Assembly (NCBI RefSeq): GCF_018390645.1
Contig: NZ_JAHBGC010000020.1
Span: 232,869 to 296,868 of the forward strand
Length of the DNA: 64,000 nucleotides
Reading direction: 5' to 3'
Source of the DNA: Ancylobacter dichloromethanicus
GTDB taxonomy: Bacteria; Pseudomonadota; Alphaproteobacteria; Rhizobiales; Xanthobacteraceae
The position numbers and the translations under genes were made by a program. The notes under the pieces are model-generated. The model made no database searches and had not been told where the DNA came from. It saw only the letters and a list, made by a program, of their open reading frames with translations. Positions 63,907-64,000 of the stretch are shown in pieces; position 1 is the stretch's first letter, and each line of letters begins with the position of its first letter.

Positions 63907-64000
63907 ATGAGCAAGCGCGTTTCGGCCAAGCACAAGCTTGACCGCCGTATGGGCGAAAACATCTGGGGCCGCCCGAAGAGCCCCATCAACAAGCGTGAAT
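63907..64000 (+). CDS. rpsD: 30S ribosomal protein S4 (start only)
   Basis: The first 31 codons read [20 protein letters not shown], then [11 protein letters not shown], the alphaproteobacterial S4 N-terminus that lacks zinc cysteines in this segment. The ATG at 63907 follows AGAGGA. S4 nucleates 16S rRNA folding and regulates its own operon in some bacteria. The window ends in codon 32, so the remaining protein is not seen. Confidence 0.95.
   Translation, partial: MSKRVSAKHKLDRRMGENIWGRPKSPINKRE

Overview
The window is GC-rich, gene-dense chromosome of an alphaproteobacterium. Several features point to Hyphomicrobiales (Rhizobiales), probably Xanthobacteraceae-like, although the genus is inferred and not proven. 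The supporting features are a CckA hybrid kinase, an ATP12 chaperone gene, eukaryotic-type NADP-isocitrate dehydrogenase, the clpP-clpX-lon-hupB order, a one-cysteine DksA, an LdtR-like MarR protein, a GAAC-N7-GAAC LexA box before recA, DUF1127, and two kinds of rhizobial intergenic palindrome. I see no prophage, transposase, CRISPR array, rRNA or plasmid functions. Almost everything is core or conserved chromosomal content, with one accessory-looking catabolic block.

Layout. 1-7.5 kb: start of a large acidic protein (minus, cut by the edge), a 2Fe-2S ferredoxin, a minus-strand SixA-YcjX-YcjF group, a MipA/OmpV porin-like protein, dksA, and an orphan FliO-like membrane protein. 7.7-13.7 kb: cckA, pgi, pgm. 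13.8-15.1 kb: a frameshifted LdtR-like MarR regulator and dps. 15.2-20.7 kb: a minus-strand block of two arginase-fold ureohydrolases, a creatininase and two SDR dehydrogenases, with a divergent LysR gene; this is the most likely home of an uncharacterised pathway. 20.7-27.6 kb: a kinase-like fusion protein, trmFO, a DUF1127 microprotein, metY, a membrane-anchored phosphatase, a second MipA/OmpV protein and a CoA-binding protein. 27.9-34.5 kb: rplM-rpsI, glnB-glnA (minus, with a good sigma-54 promoter), NAD(P)HX repair enzyme, tRNA-Leu, tig. 34.6-40.2 kb: clpP, clpX, lon, hupB, a proteostasis run. 40.6-47.7 kb: tRNA-Val, a HAD phosphatase overlapping the ATP12 chaperone gene, ackA and a short phosphotransacetylase, RidA, aldose epimerase, an M32 carboxypeptidase. 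47.7-53.2 kb: oxyR divergent from katG, then an FAD monooxygenase and a cupin. 53.3-64 kb: recA, alaS, a cyclic-nucleotide-gated K+ channel, icd, trmJ, murI, a Tat-exported lytic transglycosylase, and the start of rpsD.

How the genes work together. The 15-20 kb block looks like a LysR-controlled route that opens a cyclic guanidino lactam (creatininase), releases urea (ureohydrolases) and oxidises an alcohol (SDRs); the substrate is not visible from sequence. OxyR-katG, dps and recA cover oxidative and DNA damage. GlnB/GlnA form the nitrogen-status pair. Trigger factor, ClpXP and Lon form a protein-quality block. Very long reverse-strand open frames opposite cckA, lon, recA and alaS are GC-codon artefacts and are not annotated.
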